Source: DAIDKA01 sp963708865 (GTDB lineage Bacteria > Pseudomonadota > Gammaproteobacteria > Steroidobacterales > Steroidobacteraceae). Taken from it: a stretch of DNA of 64,000 nucleotides. The translations under genes were made by a program, and so were the position numbers. Shown piece after piece: positions 25,907 to 35,310 of this stretch; position 1 is the first letter of the stretch, and every line of letters begins with the position of its first letter. The notes under the pieces are model-generated. The model saw only the letters and a list, made by a program, of their open reading frames with translations, did not search any database and was not told the origin of the DNA. The stretch lies in the NCBI GenBank assembly GCA_963708865.1, contig CAVPUC010000008.1, forward strand, positions 682,001 to 746,000. The letters are read 5' to 3'.

Positions 25907-27568
25907 TCAACTACCGTGTGCCGGCAGCGCCGCAAGTTGCGGTGAGTCCGGTTTCGCCAGGGCGCTGTTCAGCACCACCAGGGTCTGCATCCCGGCCACG
26001 CCATCGGCATTCAGCCGATGGCTGCGCTGGAAGTCTCGCACGAGTTGCGACAGCTCTCCATCGTAGACGTCACTGGCATCGGCCGGGACGCTCTTTCCCG
26101 TCAGGCGCGACAACTCCTGGCGCAACTGGCGGATCTCGGCCCCATGCATCCCGGGGGCCAGTGCCTTGGGGTCGTGCGTGGCGGGGCGCCACAGCAGGAT
26201 GAAGTCCCCGAACCAGTAGCGCGACAGGTCATCGATGCTTACCTGCTGCTGGTCACTGCCGATGTCCAGATGGGCACGGTCTTCGGTGAGACCGGTCAGC
26301 ACGATCTGGTGCGCGGTATCGGCCTCATCGGTGAGCATCAGGATGGCGGGACGGTTGTACAGCCGCAGCTGCGCAATCGAGCCTTTCTGCACGTAGCACT
26401 CCAGTCCCTGGGCGGCGGCCTGGGTGCACGGATCCGCCGTTCCGGCGACGTAATGCGCGCCCCACAGATTAAACAGCTCGCCAAACGCCGCATCAGGTGT
26501 GGTTTTAGCGGCATCGCGGGCGAGCAGCGCGCCCAGTGTCGAGGGTATCGCCTCCGGGGCACTCGCGGCGGCGGCGGCGGACGGGGCCGATGCCGGCGGG
26601 CCTGAGTGGCCGGCGGCGCCGGAGTGCAGGGCTGCGGAGGCCACCGGCCGTGCACTCGGACCCCAATGCCCGTAACGCCAGGCGGCCCATGCCCCGCAGA
26701 TCACCACCGCAGCCGTTATCGCAGCAATGCTCCACGGCAGCCACGAGGGCCACAGCGGATGCCCGAACACTTCGGTCGCCCCGCGCCGCACAAACGCGGG
26801 ACCGACCTGATGCCGGTCCTGGGTGTAGGCGCCCAGCAGCGCCCGATCGCATATCACATTGATCAGCCGCGGTACGCCGCGCGAGAGCCGATAGATCTCA
26901 CGCAATGCCGATGGGGTGAAGATATCGGCGGTCGCGCCGGCGACCCGCAGCCGGTGCCGCACATAGGCGACGGTTTCCAGGGACGTGAGCGGGCACAGGT
27001 GGTAGCGCCCGGTGATGCGCTGGGCGAGCTGCCGCAGCTCGTTGCGGTCCAGCAGGTCGCGCAGTTCGGGCTGGCCGATGAGAATGATCTGCAGCAGCTT
27101 CTGGGTATTGGTTTCCAGATTGGTGAGCAGGCGCACCTGCTCCAATACCTCCGGGGCGAGATTCTGTGCCTCATCGACGACCAGCACCACCCGCTTGCCG
27201 CCGCCGTGCGCGCGCAGCAGATACTGGCTGAGGATGTCCACCAGGTCCTTGAGGCTGCCGGTGGCCGAGTCCGGGACGCCGATCCCCAGCTCCTCGCAGA
27301 TGGTGAGCAGGAACTCCGGCGCCGTCATGCGCGGATTCAAAATCAAGGCGATCTCGGCGTGCTTCGGTGTCTGCGCCAGCAATGAGCGGACCACGGTGGT
27401 CTTGCCGGTGCCCACCTCCCCGGTGAGCTGGATGAAGCCGCCGGCCTCGGTGACGCCGTACAGCAGATGCGCCAGCGCCTCCGCATGCCGCTCACTCAGG
27501 AACAGGTAGCGCGGATCCGGTGTGATCGCAAAGGGCTTCTCGTTCAGTCCAAAAAAGGCGCGATACAT
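25907..27568 (-). CDS. gspA: General secretion pathway protein A, GspA/ExeA-type AAA+ ATPase
   Basis: This is a 553-residue protein. MYRAFFGLNEKPFAITPDPR is the typical ExeA start, and I use the ATG at 27568 for that reason. Walker A is GEVGTGKTT near residue 50 and Walker B is VVLVVDEAQNL near residue 120. A membrane segment follows at about residue 280 (WLPWSIAAITAAVVICGAW). The C-terminal part ends in a peptidoglycan-binding domain (QLVRDFQRSHRLNADGVAGM). In the known system GspA and GspB form a complex that remodels or binds peptidoglycan for secretin assembly. The frame is intact. Confidence 0.9.
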   Translation of the reverse strand: MYRAFFGLNEKPFAITPDPRYLFLSERHAEALAHLLYGVTEAGGFIQLTGEVGTGKTTVVRSLLAQTPKHAEIALILNPRMTAPEFLLTICEELGIGVPDSATGSLKDLVDILSQYLLRAHGGGKRVVLVVDEAQNLAPEVLEQVRLLTNLETNTQKLLQIILIGQPELRDLLDRNELRQLAQRITGRYHLCPLTSLETVAYVRHRLRVAGATADIFTPSALREIYRLSRGVPRLINVICDRALLGAYTQDRHQVGPAFVRRGATEVFGHPLWPSWLPWSIAAITAAVVICGAWAAWRYGHWGPSARPVASAALHSGAAGHSGPPASAPSAAAAASAPEAIPSTLGALLARDAAKTTPDAAFGELFNLWGAHYVAGTADPCTQAAAQGLECYVQKGSIAQLRLYNRPAILMLTDEADTAHQIVLTGLTEDRAHLDIGSDQQQVSIDDLSRYWFGDFILLWRPATHDPKALAPGMHGAEIRQLRQELSRLTGKSVPADASDVYDGELSQLVRDFQRSHRLNADGVAGMQTLVVLNSALAKPDSPQLAALPAHGS

Positions 27569-27575
27569 GGCAAGG

Positions 27576-28718
27576 CTACTCAAGACTGCTGGCGCGACGC
27601 AGCGCCAGTTTGCCGAAGCGGTGCCGGACGGCATCCACGGTCGCATCGACTCCGCGCTGCTCGAGCGCGAACAGATCCAGCTGCGTGGCCGGGGTCAGCT
27701 GCCGCAATGCCACGCCCAGCAGTCGTAACGCTGCGCCCGGATGCTGATCGAGCCAATGATCCAGCAGCTGCGTGGCCACGGTCGCGATCATGCGGCGATC
27801 CTGCGTGGCCGGCTGCACCGCGCGCTGCCGGGTGACGGTCGTGAAATCATGCTCGCGGATCTTGACGCTGATGCAACCGGCGGCGAGTTCCCGGTCACGG
27901 GTTCGACTGGTGGCCAGGTCCGCCAGTTCCGCCACCGCCTGCCGCAGCTGGCGGCGGTCCTGGATGTCCTGGTCGAAGGTATCCTCGGCGCTGATCGACA
28001 GCTCCTGGCGCTCGGCGCAGACGGGCCGGTCATCGATTCCCGCGGCGCGCTCACGCAGCTGCGGGGAATGGCGGCCAAAGATCGGCCACAGCTGCGCATC
28101 GGGCGCCACGCGCAGCTCCCCCAGGGTGCGCACGCCCGCGGCTTCCAGCCGCAGGCCGGTCTTGCCGCCCAATCCGGGCAGCCGACGCACCGACAGTGGG
28201 TCCAAGATCGCGCGCAGGTTGTGCGCCGTGATGACGGTCAGGCCGTCGGGCTTGTTCAGCTCCGAGGCAATTTTGGCGACCAGTTTATTGGCGGCTGCGC
28301 CGACCGAAGCGGTGAGGCCCGTGCGGGCGCGGATACGGCGTTTGATCTCAGCGGCGATGCACGCTACCGGCTCGCGGCTGGCCGTGACATCCAGGAAGGC
28401 CTCATCGAGCGACAGGCCCTGCACCAGCGGTGTGAATTCGTGGAAGACCGCGAATACCAGTCGCGAGACTTCCTGATAGCGCGCCATGCGCGGTCGCACG
28501 CAAACCGCCTTGGGGCAGCGCTCGAGCGCCTGCCGCATGGGCATGGCCGAGCGCACCCCGAACTTGCGCACCGCGTAGCTGGCGGCCGCCACGACGCCGC
28601 GCGGCCCCGTGCCGCCGACGATCAGCGGCAGGCCCGCCAGCCGCGGGTCGTCATGCTGCTCCACGGACGCATAGAACGCGTCCATGTCCACATGCAGCAC
28701 GGCCCGCGCGACGCTCAC
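27576..28718 (-). CDS. dinB: DNA polymerase IV (Y-family translesion polymerase)
   Basis: This is a 380-residue Y-family polymerase with all catalytic marks: VLHVDMDAFYASVEQ (metal-binding Asp), AASYAVRKFGVRSAMP, LSLDEAFLDVT (second acidic pair) and the helix-hairpin-helix region LPGLGGKTGLRLEAAG. The little-finger domain is present and the length is normal. It copies past damaged bases. Seven bases separate its stop from the gspA start. No LexA-type box could be fixed upstream by eye. Confidence 0.95.
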   Translation of the reverse strand: MSVARAVLHVDMDAFYASVEQHDDPRLAGLPLIVGGTGPRGVVAAASYAVRKFGVRSAMPMRQALERCPKAVCVRPRMARYQEVSRLVFAVFHEFTPLVQGLSLDEAFLDVTASREPVACIAAEIKRRIRARTGLTASVGAAANKLVAKIASELNKPDGLTVITAHNLRAILDPLSVRRLPGLGGKTGLRLEAAGVRTLGELRVAPDAQLWPIFGRHSPQLRERAAGIDDRPVCAERQELSISAEDTFDQDIQDRRQLRQAVAELADLATSRTRDRELAAGCISVKIREHDFTTVTRQRAVQPATQDRRMIATVATQLLDHWLDQHPGAALRLLGVALRQLTPATQLDLFALEQRGVDATVDAVRHRFGKLALRRASSLE

Positions 28719-28724
28719 CGGACT

Positions 28725-29165
28725 CTATTCGACCGTGATGGTGATCTTCTTCGATACCAGCGCCGGGCTGTGCGGGATGTGGCTGCCATCGCCCATCACC
28801 AACTGCAGCGTATGCTTGCCCGGAGGCAGCTTGCTGGCATCGAGGGTCACCTCGGTCTGCGCCTTGCCGTAGTGCAGCAAGTGATCGGTCACGGGCAGCG
28901 GCACCGTCAGGTCGGTGGGCAGCGGCTGATCGATCAGCAGGTGGAAGTGCCCGCTGTTCGGGGTCTTGTCCCCGGCGGGCGCGACATCCACACCCTTGTG
29001 ACCGAATTTGATGGTCACCGGGCTGGTCACCTTGGCGCCCGACTTGGGGCTGATGATGTAGATCTTGGCACCGGCGGCCCAGTAGTTGTCCGCCGCGCCA
29101 TCGGCGGCGAAGGTGGCGCCGGTGGTCACGGCAAACAATAAAGCGGTGAGAGCGAGTGTGCGCAT
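28725..29165 (-). CDS. DUF4399 periplasmic protein
   Basis: This is a 146-residue exported protein. MRTLALTALLFAVTTGATFA is a signal peptide with cleavage near AADG. The mature part has IYIISPKSGAKVTSPVTIKF, then NSGHFHLLIDQPLP and LPPGKHTLQLVMGDGSHIPH, typical of DUF4399, a beta-rich domain with conserved histidines (GHFHLLID, HIPHSP) that may bind metal. I chose the ATG at 29165 because it starts the signal peptide. Its function is unknown. Confidence 0.85.
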   Translation of the reverse strand: MRTLALTALLFAVTTGATFAADGAADNYWAAGAKIYIISPKSGAKVTSPVTIKFGHKGVDVAPAGDKTPNSGHFHLLIDQPLPTDLTVPLPVTDHLLHYGKAQTEVTLDASKLPPGKHTLQLVMGDGSHIPHSPALVSKKITITVE

Positions 29166-29230
29166 CGGGATCTCCATCCATGAAGGGGGGACCAGCTTAG
29201 ACAGGTCGGTCGCCGGAGACAAACCCAGTC

Positions 29231-31673
29231 CTAGGCGTGCGTGCCGGGTACCAGCTCGTGCGGCGCAAAATCATCCACGCGTACGATCTGCATCACCTTG
29301 CGGTCAAAGTCCGCGAGGCTCGCGCCCTGCGCCGGCGTCAGGATGCCGGCGGCCACCGCCTGGGCGACCCTGCCGGGCAGGTCGAGCGCGGTCACGCGCC
29401 CGCTCTTCACCCCCTCATCGCGGATGCGCTTCTCCAGAAGCTCCGCTGCCTCGGCGAGCCGCAGCGCTTCCTGCAGCAGCCCGAGCGGATTGCGCTCAGT
29501 GAGCGTGGTATAGGCATGCACGCCCAGCCGCTCACGCGTCGGGGTGGGCGCGGTGATCAGGTCGGCGACCCGGCGCGACAGCCGATCGGAGGGCGCAAAG
29601 TAGGTCAGGCCGCGCGGAAAAATCAGCAGGCGCATGAGGCCGGCGAGAAACCGGTTGGGAAAATTGCGCAGAAAACCATGCAGCTGTTCCTGCGCGGTGT
29701 ACAGCAAATTGCGGCAGGCCCACTCGACGATGGGCAGATCCGCCTCCGGCTGGCCCTCATTATCATAGTGTTTGAGCACCATCGAGGCGAGGTACATGGC
29801 TGACAGCACATCGCCCAGCCGCGCGCTCAGGGACTCCTTCTTCTTCAGGTAGCCGCCCAGCGTCAGCATGGCGACATCGACGGCGAAGGCGAATGAGGCA
29901 CTGAAGCGTTCGATGTGCTGGTAATAGCGTCGCGTCGGGCCGTGATCGGGTACGCCGCGCAGCCGCGCGAAAGTCAGCGCCATGACCACCGAGCGCATGG
30001 CGTTTGAAAGCGTGAAGCCCATGTGGCCGAGCAGCGCGGCATCGAACTGCGCGACGCCGGCCTTGCGATCCGGGTTACGCGCGGCGTCCATCTCCTTGAG
30101 CACGAAAGGATGGCAACGGATGGCGCCTTGGCCAAAGATGATGAGGTTGCGCGTGAGGATATTGGCGCCTTCAACGGTAATGGCCACCGGCACCGTCTGG
30201 TAGCCGCGCGCGAGGTAGTTGTTGGGACCTAAGCAGATGCCCTTGCCGCCGTGCACATCCATGGCGTCATTGGCGACGATGCGACTCATCTCCGTGACGT
30301 GGTACTTGAGCATGGCGGAGGGCACCGAGGGCTTCTCGCCGCCGTCGATGGCACCGGCCGTGACCGAGCGGGCGGCATCCATGGTGTAGGTGAGACCGGC
30401 CATGCGCGCGAGCACGGCCTCGATGCCTTCGAAGCGCGCGATCGGCAGATTGAACTGCCGGCGCACCCGCGCGTAGGCGCCCGTGGCCCACACGGCCGCC
30501 TTGGCGCTGCCGGTGGCATTGGAGGGCAGGGAGATACAGCGCCCCACCGACAGCTGTTCGACCAGCATGCGCCAGCCCTGCCCCGCCATGGCGGGTCCGC
30601 CCACGATGCAGTCGAGCGGCACGAACACATCCTGACCCTGTATCGGTCCGTTCTGGAACGGGATGTTGAGTGGAAAATGCCGCCGGCCGATGCTGACCCC
30701 CGGCGTCTCGCGCGGGATCAGGGCCACCGTGATACCAAGATCCGTGCGCTCGCCCAGCAGCTGCTGCGGATCAAACATCCGAAACGCCAGGCCAATGACG
30801 GTGGCCACGGGTGCGAGGGTGATATAGCGCTTGGAGAAATTAAGCGTCAGGCCCAGGACTTCACGACCCTGCCACAGGCCGCGGCCGACGATGCCGGTGT
30901 CCGGGAGCGAGGCAGCATCGGAGCCCGCGCGCGGTCCGGTCAGGGCGAAGCACGGGATTTCAATCCCCCGGGCCAGGCGCGGCAGGTAGTAGTCCTTCTG
31001 CTCGGGGGTGCCGTAATGATTGAGGAGTTCGGCGGGCCCGAGGGAATTCGGCACCGCGACGGTTGAGGAGCAGGTGGTGCTGCGGCTGGCGATTTTGGCG
31101 AGCACACAGGAGTGGGCGTAGGCCGAAAACTCCAGGCCACCGTAAGCCTTCGGGATGATCATGGCGAAGAAGCCCTGGCTGGTGAGGTACGACCATACTT
31201 CGGGCGGCAGGTCGGCACGCACGTGCGTGATGTCCCAGTCATCGAGCATGGCGCACAGCGTCTCGCAGGGCCCATCGAGGAACGCCTGTTCCGCCGCGGT
31301 CAATTGCGGCGCGGCGGCGCTCAGCAGTTTCTCCCAGCGCGGCGCGCCGGTGAACAGCTCCCCGTCCCACCAGACGGTACCGGCCTCGAGCGCCTCCTTC
31401 TCGGTCTGCGACATCGAGGGCAGCATCCGTCGATAGGCGCCGAGGAACGGGCCGCTCACCAGCGTGCGCCGAAGTGGCTTGACGTTGAGCAGCCACAAGA
31501 GCGCGGTGAAGATCCACAGCAGGCTCTTCCACAGGGGTGCCGGGGGTGCGAGGTAGCAATACAGCGCCAGCAGCACGGTGAGGGTGCAGCAGAACGCCAA
31601 GCAGCCCCAAGCGGCGGTAGGTCAGGACGACGATGGCCGCCAGGAAGAGCACCGTGATGATCGCGCCGTACAT
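29231..31673 (-). CDS. fadE: Acyl-CoA dehydrogenase FadE (one frameshift as read)
   Basis: This is a membrane-associated long-chain acyl-CoA dehydrogenase that starts beta-oxidation. The N-terminal hydrophobic region begins MYGAIITVLFLAAIVVLTYR and continues in another frame as FCCTLTVLLALYCYL, a single change near 31605. The rest is intact over about 790 residues: GFFAMIIPKAYGGLEFSAYA, CFALTGPRAGSDAASLPDTG, NATGSAKAAVWATGAYARVR, and VHGGKGICLGPNNYLARGY in the C-terminal half, followed by the FadE-specific C-terminal domain. The length and order match E. coli-type FadE rather than the short soluble family. Confidence 0.92.
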
Positions 31674-31702
31674 GACCTGCCCCCCTGCCGCCGTTGGTTT
31701 GC

Positions 31703-32683
31703 TCAGCCCAGCAGGTCTTTGACGCCCTCGCGCTCTTCCTTCAGTTCGTTCTCGGTGGCCGTCATGCGTTTGCGGCTGCCTTCATCGATCGACAGGCCCT
31801 GCACAATCTGGTACTCGCCGTTGCGGCAGGTCACCGGATAGGAGTAGATGACGCCGGCCGGGATGCCGTAGCTGCCATCCGATGGCACCGCCATGCTGAC
31901 CCAGTCACCTTCGGCCGTGCCCAATGCCCAGGTGCGAATGTGGTCAAGGGCCGCGGAGGCGGCCGAGGCGGCGGAGGAGGAGCCGCGCGCCTTGATCACG
32001 GCGGCACCGCGCTGCTGGACCACGGGGATGAACGTCTCATCGAGCCACTTCTGGTCCACCAGGCTCCTGGCCGGTTTGCCGTTGACGGTGGCATGGCTCA
32101 CATCCGGGTATTGGGTCGCGGAGTGGTTGCCCCAGATGATCATCCTGCGGATGGCGCTGACATGCGTGCCGCTCTTTTGCGCCAGCTGCGCGAGCGCGCG
32201 GTTGTGGTCGAGGCGGGTCATGGCCGTGAAGTGACGCGGATTGAGGTCCTTGGCATTGGCGCGGGCGATCAGGGCGTTGGTGTTGGCCGGATTGCCCACC
32301 ACCAGCACTTTCACATTTCGGTCCGCGACGGCGTTCAGGGCTTTGCCCTGCGCGGAGAAGATCTGCGCATTGGCCAGCAGCAGGTCCTTGCGCTCCATGC
32401 CGGGCCCGCGAGGACGCGCGCCCACCAGCATCGCGGCGTGGCAGTCCTTGAAGGCGACGTTCGCGTCGTCCGTGGCCACCACCTTGTTCAGCGTCGGGAA
32501 GGCACAGTCGTCCAGCTCCATGACCACGCCATGCAGTCCCGGGAGCGCCGGGGGGATCTCCAGCAGATGCAGATTGACGGGCTGGTCCGGGCCAAACATC
32601 TGGCCGGAGGCGACCCTGAAAGCCAGGGCATAGCCGATCTGACCGGCCGCGCCGGTGATGGCGACATTCACAGCTTGCTTCAT
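31703..32683 (-). CDS. mdh: Malate dehydrogenase (NAD-dependent)
   Basis: This is a 326-residue lactate/malate dehydrogenase-type enzyme of the TCA cycle. The nucleotide-binding loop is VAITGAAGQIGYALAFR and the substrate-binding region includes ARPRGPGMERKDLLLANAQI, with ATRLDHNRA and the catalytic His in IIWGNHSATQYPD. This is the Xanthomonas/Burkholderia-like type with the GQIGY loop. I chose the ATG at 32683, which has a ribosome binding site (GGAG), over one four codons upstream. It is divergent from the GntR-ABC operon. Confidence 0.95.
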   Translation of the reverse strand: MKQAVNVAITGAAGQIGYALAFRVASGQMFGPDQPVNLHLLEIPPALPGLHGVVMELDDCAFPTLNKVVATDDANVAFKDCHAAMLVGARPRGPGMERKDLLLANAQIFSAQGKALNAVADRNVKVLVVGNPANTNALIARANAKDLNPRHFTAMTRLDHNRALAQLAQKSGTHVSAIRRMIIWGNHSATQYPDVSHATVNGKPARSLVDQKWLDETFIPVVQQRGAAVIKARGSSSAASAASAALDHIRTWALGTAEGDWVSMAVPSDGSYGIPAGVIYSYPVTCRNGEYQIVQGLSIDEGSRKRMTATENELKEEREGVKDLLG

Positions 32684-32786
32684 GACGGACTCCACGGAAG
32701 GTAACCGCCGATTCTACCGGGCCGCGCGGGGCCGTGGGCCCCCCGGCCAGGCTTCAGATCTGTGAGCCAGTTCCTGGTGTTGTGGC

Positions 32787-32822
32787 TTGACAGCTATCTA
32801 GTGTTGTAGTTATATATAACAC
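32787..32822 (+). promoter_or_regulatory. Sigma-70-type promoter overlapped by a palindromic operator
   Basis: A consensus -35 TTGACA (32787-32792) is followed after 17 bp by TTATAT (32810-32815), or after 18 bp by TATATA. A 22-bp inverted repeat with arms GTGTT (32801-32805) and AACAC (32818-32822) and inner TA/TA pairs covers the -10. Its right part contains the perfect 12-bp palindrome GTTATATATAAC (32809-32820). The GTGT...ACAC plan resembles sites of YtrA-type GntR repressors, and such a repressor is the second gene downstream, so autoregulation is likely. Confidence 0.6.
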
Positions 32823-32884
32823 CATGACGACTAGGGGAGGCGGCCCGCCCCCCGGCGTCAAAAGGACACAGAAGGAAGACGGTC

Positions 32885-33070
32885 ATGAGTAACGCCAACA
32901 TCATCAATTTAAAGGTCCTGGTCTGCGCGCTGATCGCGATGACCCCGAATGCACTGCTGCTTCATGAGTTTAATGTCACCACCGAGCAGGCTCAGGTAGC
33001 CGGTCTGACATCACCGACCTCGCAGCAGAGTGTGGACTCGTCAACGGCTGCCACTGTTCTGGTAGATTAG
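32885..33070 (+). CDS. Small membrane or exported protein, unknown
   Basis: This is a 61-residue frame with a good ribosome binding site (GAAGGAAG) and the first gene after the regulated promoter. It has one hydrophobic stretch (LKVLVCALIAMTPNALLL) and a Ser/Thr/Gln-rich tail. Its base composition is clearly less GC-rich than its neighbours. It ends 37 bp before the GntR gene. It could be a small membrane partner of the ABC exporter or a leader frame. I recognise no family. Confidence 0.5.
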   Translation: MSNANIINLKVLVCALIAMTPNALLLHEFNVTTEQAQVAGLTSPTSQQSVDSSTAATVLVD

Positions 33071-33107
33071 AACGCTACTAGCCCGATACGGGCGTCTCGG
33101 AGCGTTC

Positions 33108-33518
33108 ATGGACCCGCAGTGGGAAGATAGCGTGCCGATCTACCGGCAGCTGCGGGACCGGGTGGTCGCGATGATACTGGACGGCATCCTCAAGGAGGGT
33201 GACGCCCTGCCATCGGTCCGCAGCGTCGCCTCCGAATTCCGGCTCAACCCGCTGACGGTCCTGAAGGGCTACCAGCAGCTGGTCGACGAACATCTGGTTG
33301 AAAAGCGCCGCGGCCGTGGCATGTTCGTCAGCACCGGTGCGGGTGCCGCACTGCTGAAGGATGAGCGCCATCGCTTCCTGGAAGACGAATGGCCCAAGGT
33401 CCATGCCACGATCGCGCGGCTCGGCCTCTCCGCCGACGAACTGCTGCACGGGATACGCCCCGCCGCCAACCCCTCCCCAGTCACGCCACCGGACAAGAAT
33501 AATGACGGCAGTAATTGA
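33108..33518 (+). CDS. GntR-family (YtrA subfamily) transcriptional regulator
   Basis: This is a 136-residue regulator with an N-terminal winged helix: IYRQLRDRVVAMILDGILKE, then PSVRSVASEFRLNPLTVLKG and YQQLVDEHLVEKRRGRGMFV. The short C-terminal part of about 45 residues marks the YtrA subfamily, which usually controls the ABC transporter operon it belongs to. Here the ABC ATPase and permease follow directly, with the ATPase ATG inside the 3' end of this gene. It probably binds the palindrome over the promoter at 32787-32822. Confidence 0.92.
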   Translation: MDPQWEDSVPIYRQLRDRVVAMILDGILKEGDALPSVRSVASEFRLNPLTVLKGYQQLVDEHLVEKRRGRGMFVSTGAGAALLKDERHRFLEDEWPKVHATIARLGLSADELLHGIRPAANPSPVTPPDKNNDGSN

Positions 33519-34353
33519 GGCGCGGGGACTGCGCAAGTCCTACGGGTCCAATCGCGCCCTCGAGGACGTGACCTTCAGCGTGGCGCCGGGCCGTATCGTC
33601 GGCATGATCGGCGCCAATGGTGCCGGCAAGACCACGGCCCTGAAGGCCATCCTGGGCCTCACCAGCTATCAGGGCGATCTGACGGTACTGGGACGCAAAC
33701 CCCGCACCCAGCGCGATGACCTGATGCGCGATGTCTGTTTCATCGCCGATGTGGCGGTGCTGTCCCGGTGGCTGAAGGTGAGCCAGGCACTCGACTATGT
33801 GGCCGGCGTGCATCCGCGTTTCAACCGCGCGCGTGCCGAGGAGTTCCTGCGCAAGACCGACTTGAAGATGAACAGCCGCGTGCGCGAGCTGTCCCGCGGC
33901 ATGGTGACCCAGCTGCACCTGGCGCTGATTCTGGCCATCGACGCCCGACTGCTGGTGCTCGATGAGCCGACTTTGGGTCTGGATCTGCTGTATCGCCGCC
34001 AGTTCTATGACACCTTGCTGAACGACTATTTCGACAAGAACCGGACCATTCTGCTCACCACCCATCAGGTGGAGGAGATCGAGCACCTGCTCACCGATGT
34101 GATCTTCCTGCGCCACGGCCGCGTCACCTTGTCCGAGCCGGTGGAGACGCTGGCCGAGCAGTACGTGCAGCTCACGGTGGGCCCCGACCAGGTGGCCCGC
34201 GCCCGCGCACTGCGCCCGTTCTACGAGCGCGAGATCTTCGGGCGGGTGGCCATGTTCTTCGAGGGCCACGCGCCCGCAACCCTCGCGCCGCTGGGGGATG
34301 TGCGCACGCCGTCCATCGCCGACCTGTTCGTGGCTAAGATGCAAGGCGTATGA
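33502..34353 (+). CDS. ABC transporter ATP-binding protein (ABC-2 exporter)
   Basis: This is a 283-residue ATPase. Walker A is GANGAGKTTALKAILG, the signature position reads RELSRGMVTQLHLALIL, Walker B is RLLVLDEPTLGLDLLY, and the switch His is in LLTTHQVEEI. The signature LSRGM differs from the usual LSGGQ, as is common in YtrB/EcsA-type ATPases. The start overlaps the regulator gene, and the stop overlaps the permease ATG (ATGA). The substrate is unknown; related operons respond to cell-wall or membrane stress. Confidence 0.92.
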   Translation: MTAVIEARGLRKSYGSNRALEDVTFSVAPGRIVGMIGANGAGKTTALKAILGLTSYQGDLTVLGRKPRTQRDDLMRDVCFIADVAVLSRWLKVSQALDYVAGVHPRFNRARAEEFLRKTDLKMNSRVRELSRGMVTQLHLALILAIDARLLVLDEPTLGLDLLYRRQFYDTLLNDYFDKNRTILLTTHQVEEIEHLLTDVIFLRHGRVTLSEPVETLAEQYVQLTVGPDQVARARALRPFYEREIFGRVAMFFEGHAPATLAPLGDVRTPSIADLFVAKMQGV

Positions 34354-35294
34354 GCAATTTCGAATCCTCCATCGAGCCGCAGGATGCGGATGAGACCGCC
34401 GCCCCGGCAGCGGCGGTGAGCGGGCACCCGCCGGTGCTGCGTACGCTGATCCGGCGTGAATTCTGGGAACATCGCGCGCTGTGGATCGCACCCCTGTCGG
34501 TATCGGCGCTGCTGTTGTTGCTGGCCATCGTCGGCAAGGTCAGTTTCGATGCCAACCTCGCGGCGCTGCCTGAACAGCGCCGGGCCGTTTTCGCGGTCTT
34601 CATGGCCTACGCCGCGATTCCGCAGTTCCTGACCCTCGGCATCATCATGGTCATGTATGCCGGGGATTGCCTGTACACCGAGCGCAAGGATCGCAGCATC
34701 CTGTTCTGGAAGTCGATGCCGGTCTCCGACACGATCACCGTCGTGTCGAAGGTGCTGGTGGTCATGGTGATCGTACCGCTCGGGGTGTACCTGCTCAGCG
34801 CCCTGACCACCCTGCTGATGTCCGGGATCTACCTGGTGCGCGCCTGGCAGGACCATGCTGGCGGCGCCTTCTGGGACGCGGGCACTTGGCTGCAGATCCA
34901 GTCCGTCTCGCTGGTCGCGGTGGTGGCCGCCGTGCTGTGGTTTGCACCGATCACCGCCTTGCTGCTGCTGGTATCCGCATGGGCGCGGCGCAGCGTCTGG
35001 CTATGGGTGCTGCTGCCGCCCGTGATTCTCTTCGTGACTGAATATTTCGCGCTGCACACCAACCATGTGTGGAACATCCTGGTGTACCGCCTGGGCGGCG
35101 TATTCACCCACGCCGGCATCAGCTACCCGGCATTCGGCGGTGCCGCCGCGCAGCATCCGACCTTGAACCTGCTGTTCGTCACCGTCGACCCGCTGCCGGC
35201 ATTCGCCAATGTCGACATGTGGCTCGGTGTCGGGGTGGCAGCGTTGTTGATTGTGGCCACCATCCGCATCAGGCAGTATCGGGACGATACCTGA
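34350..35294 (+). CDS. ABC-2 type permease
   Basis: This is a 314-residue membrane protein with about six hydrophobic segments, for example WIAPLSVSALLLLLAIVG, FLTLGIIMVMYAGDCLY and VVAAVLWFAPITALLLLVSA. The segment LYTERKDRSILFWKSMPVSD is typical of ABC-2 permeases. The N-terminal 30 residues are acidic and cytoplasmic. It pairs with the ATPase encoded immediately upstream, overlapping by four bases. The substrate is unknown. Confidence 0.88.
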   Translation: MSNFESSIEPQDADETAAPAAAVSGHPPVLRTLIRREFWEHRALWIAPLSVSALLLLLAIVGKVSFDANLAALPEQRRAVFAVFMAYAAIPQFLTLGIIMVMYAGDCLYTERKDRSILFWKSMPVSDTITVVSKVLVVMVIVPLGVYLLSALTTLLMSGIYLVRAWQDHAGGAFWDAGTWLQIQSVSLVAVVAAVLWFAPITALLLLVSAWARRSVWLWVLLPPVILFVTEYFALHTNHVWNILVYRLGGVFTHAGISYPAFGGAAAQHPTLNLLFVTVDPLPAFANVDMWLGVGVAALLIVATIRIRQYRDDT

Positions 35295-35310
35295 TGGTCG
35301 GGACAGCCAC

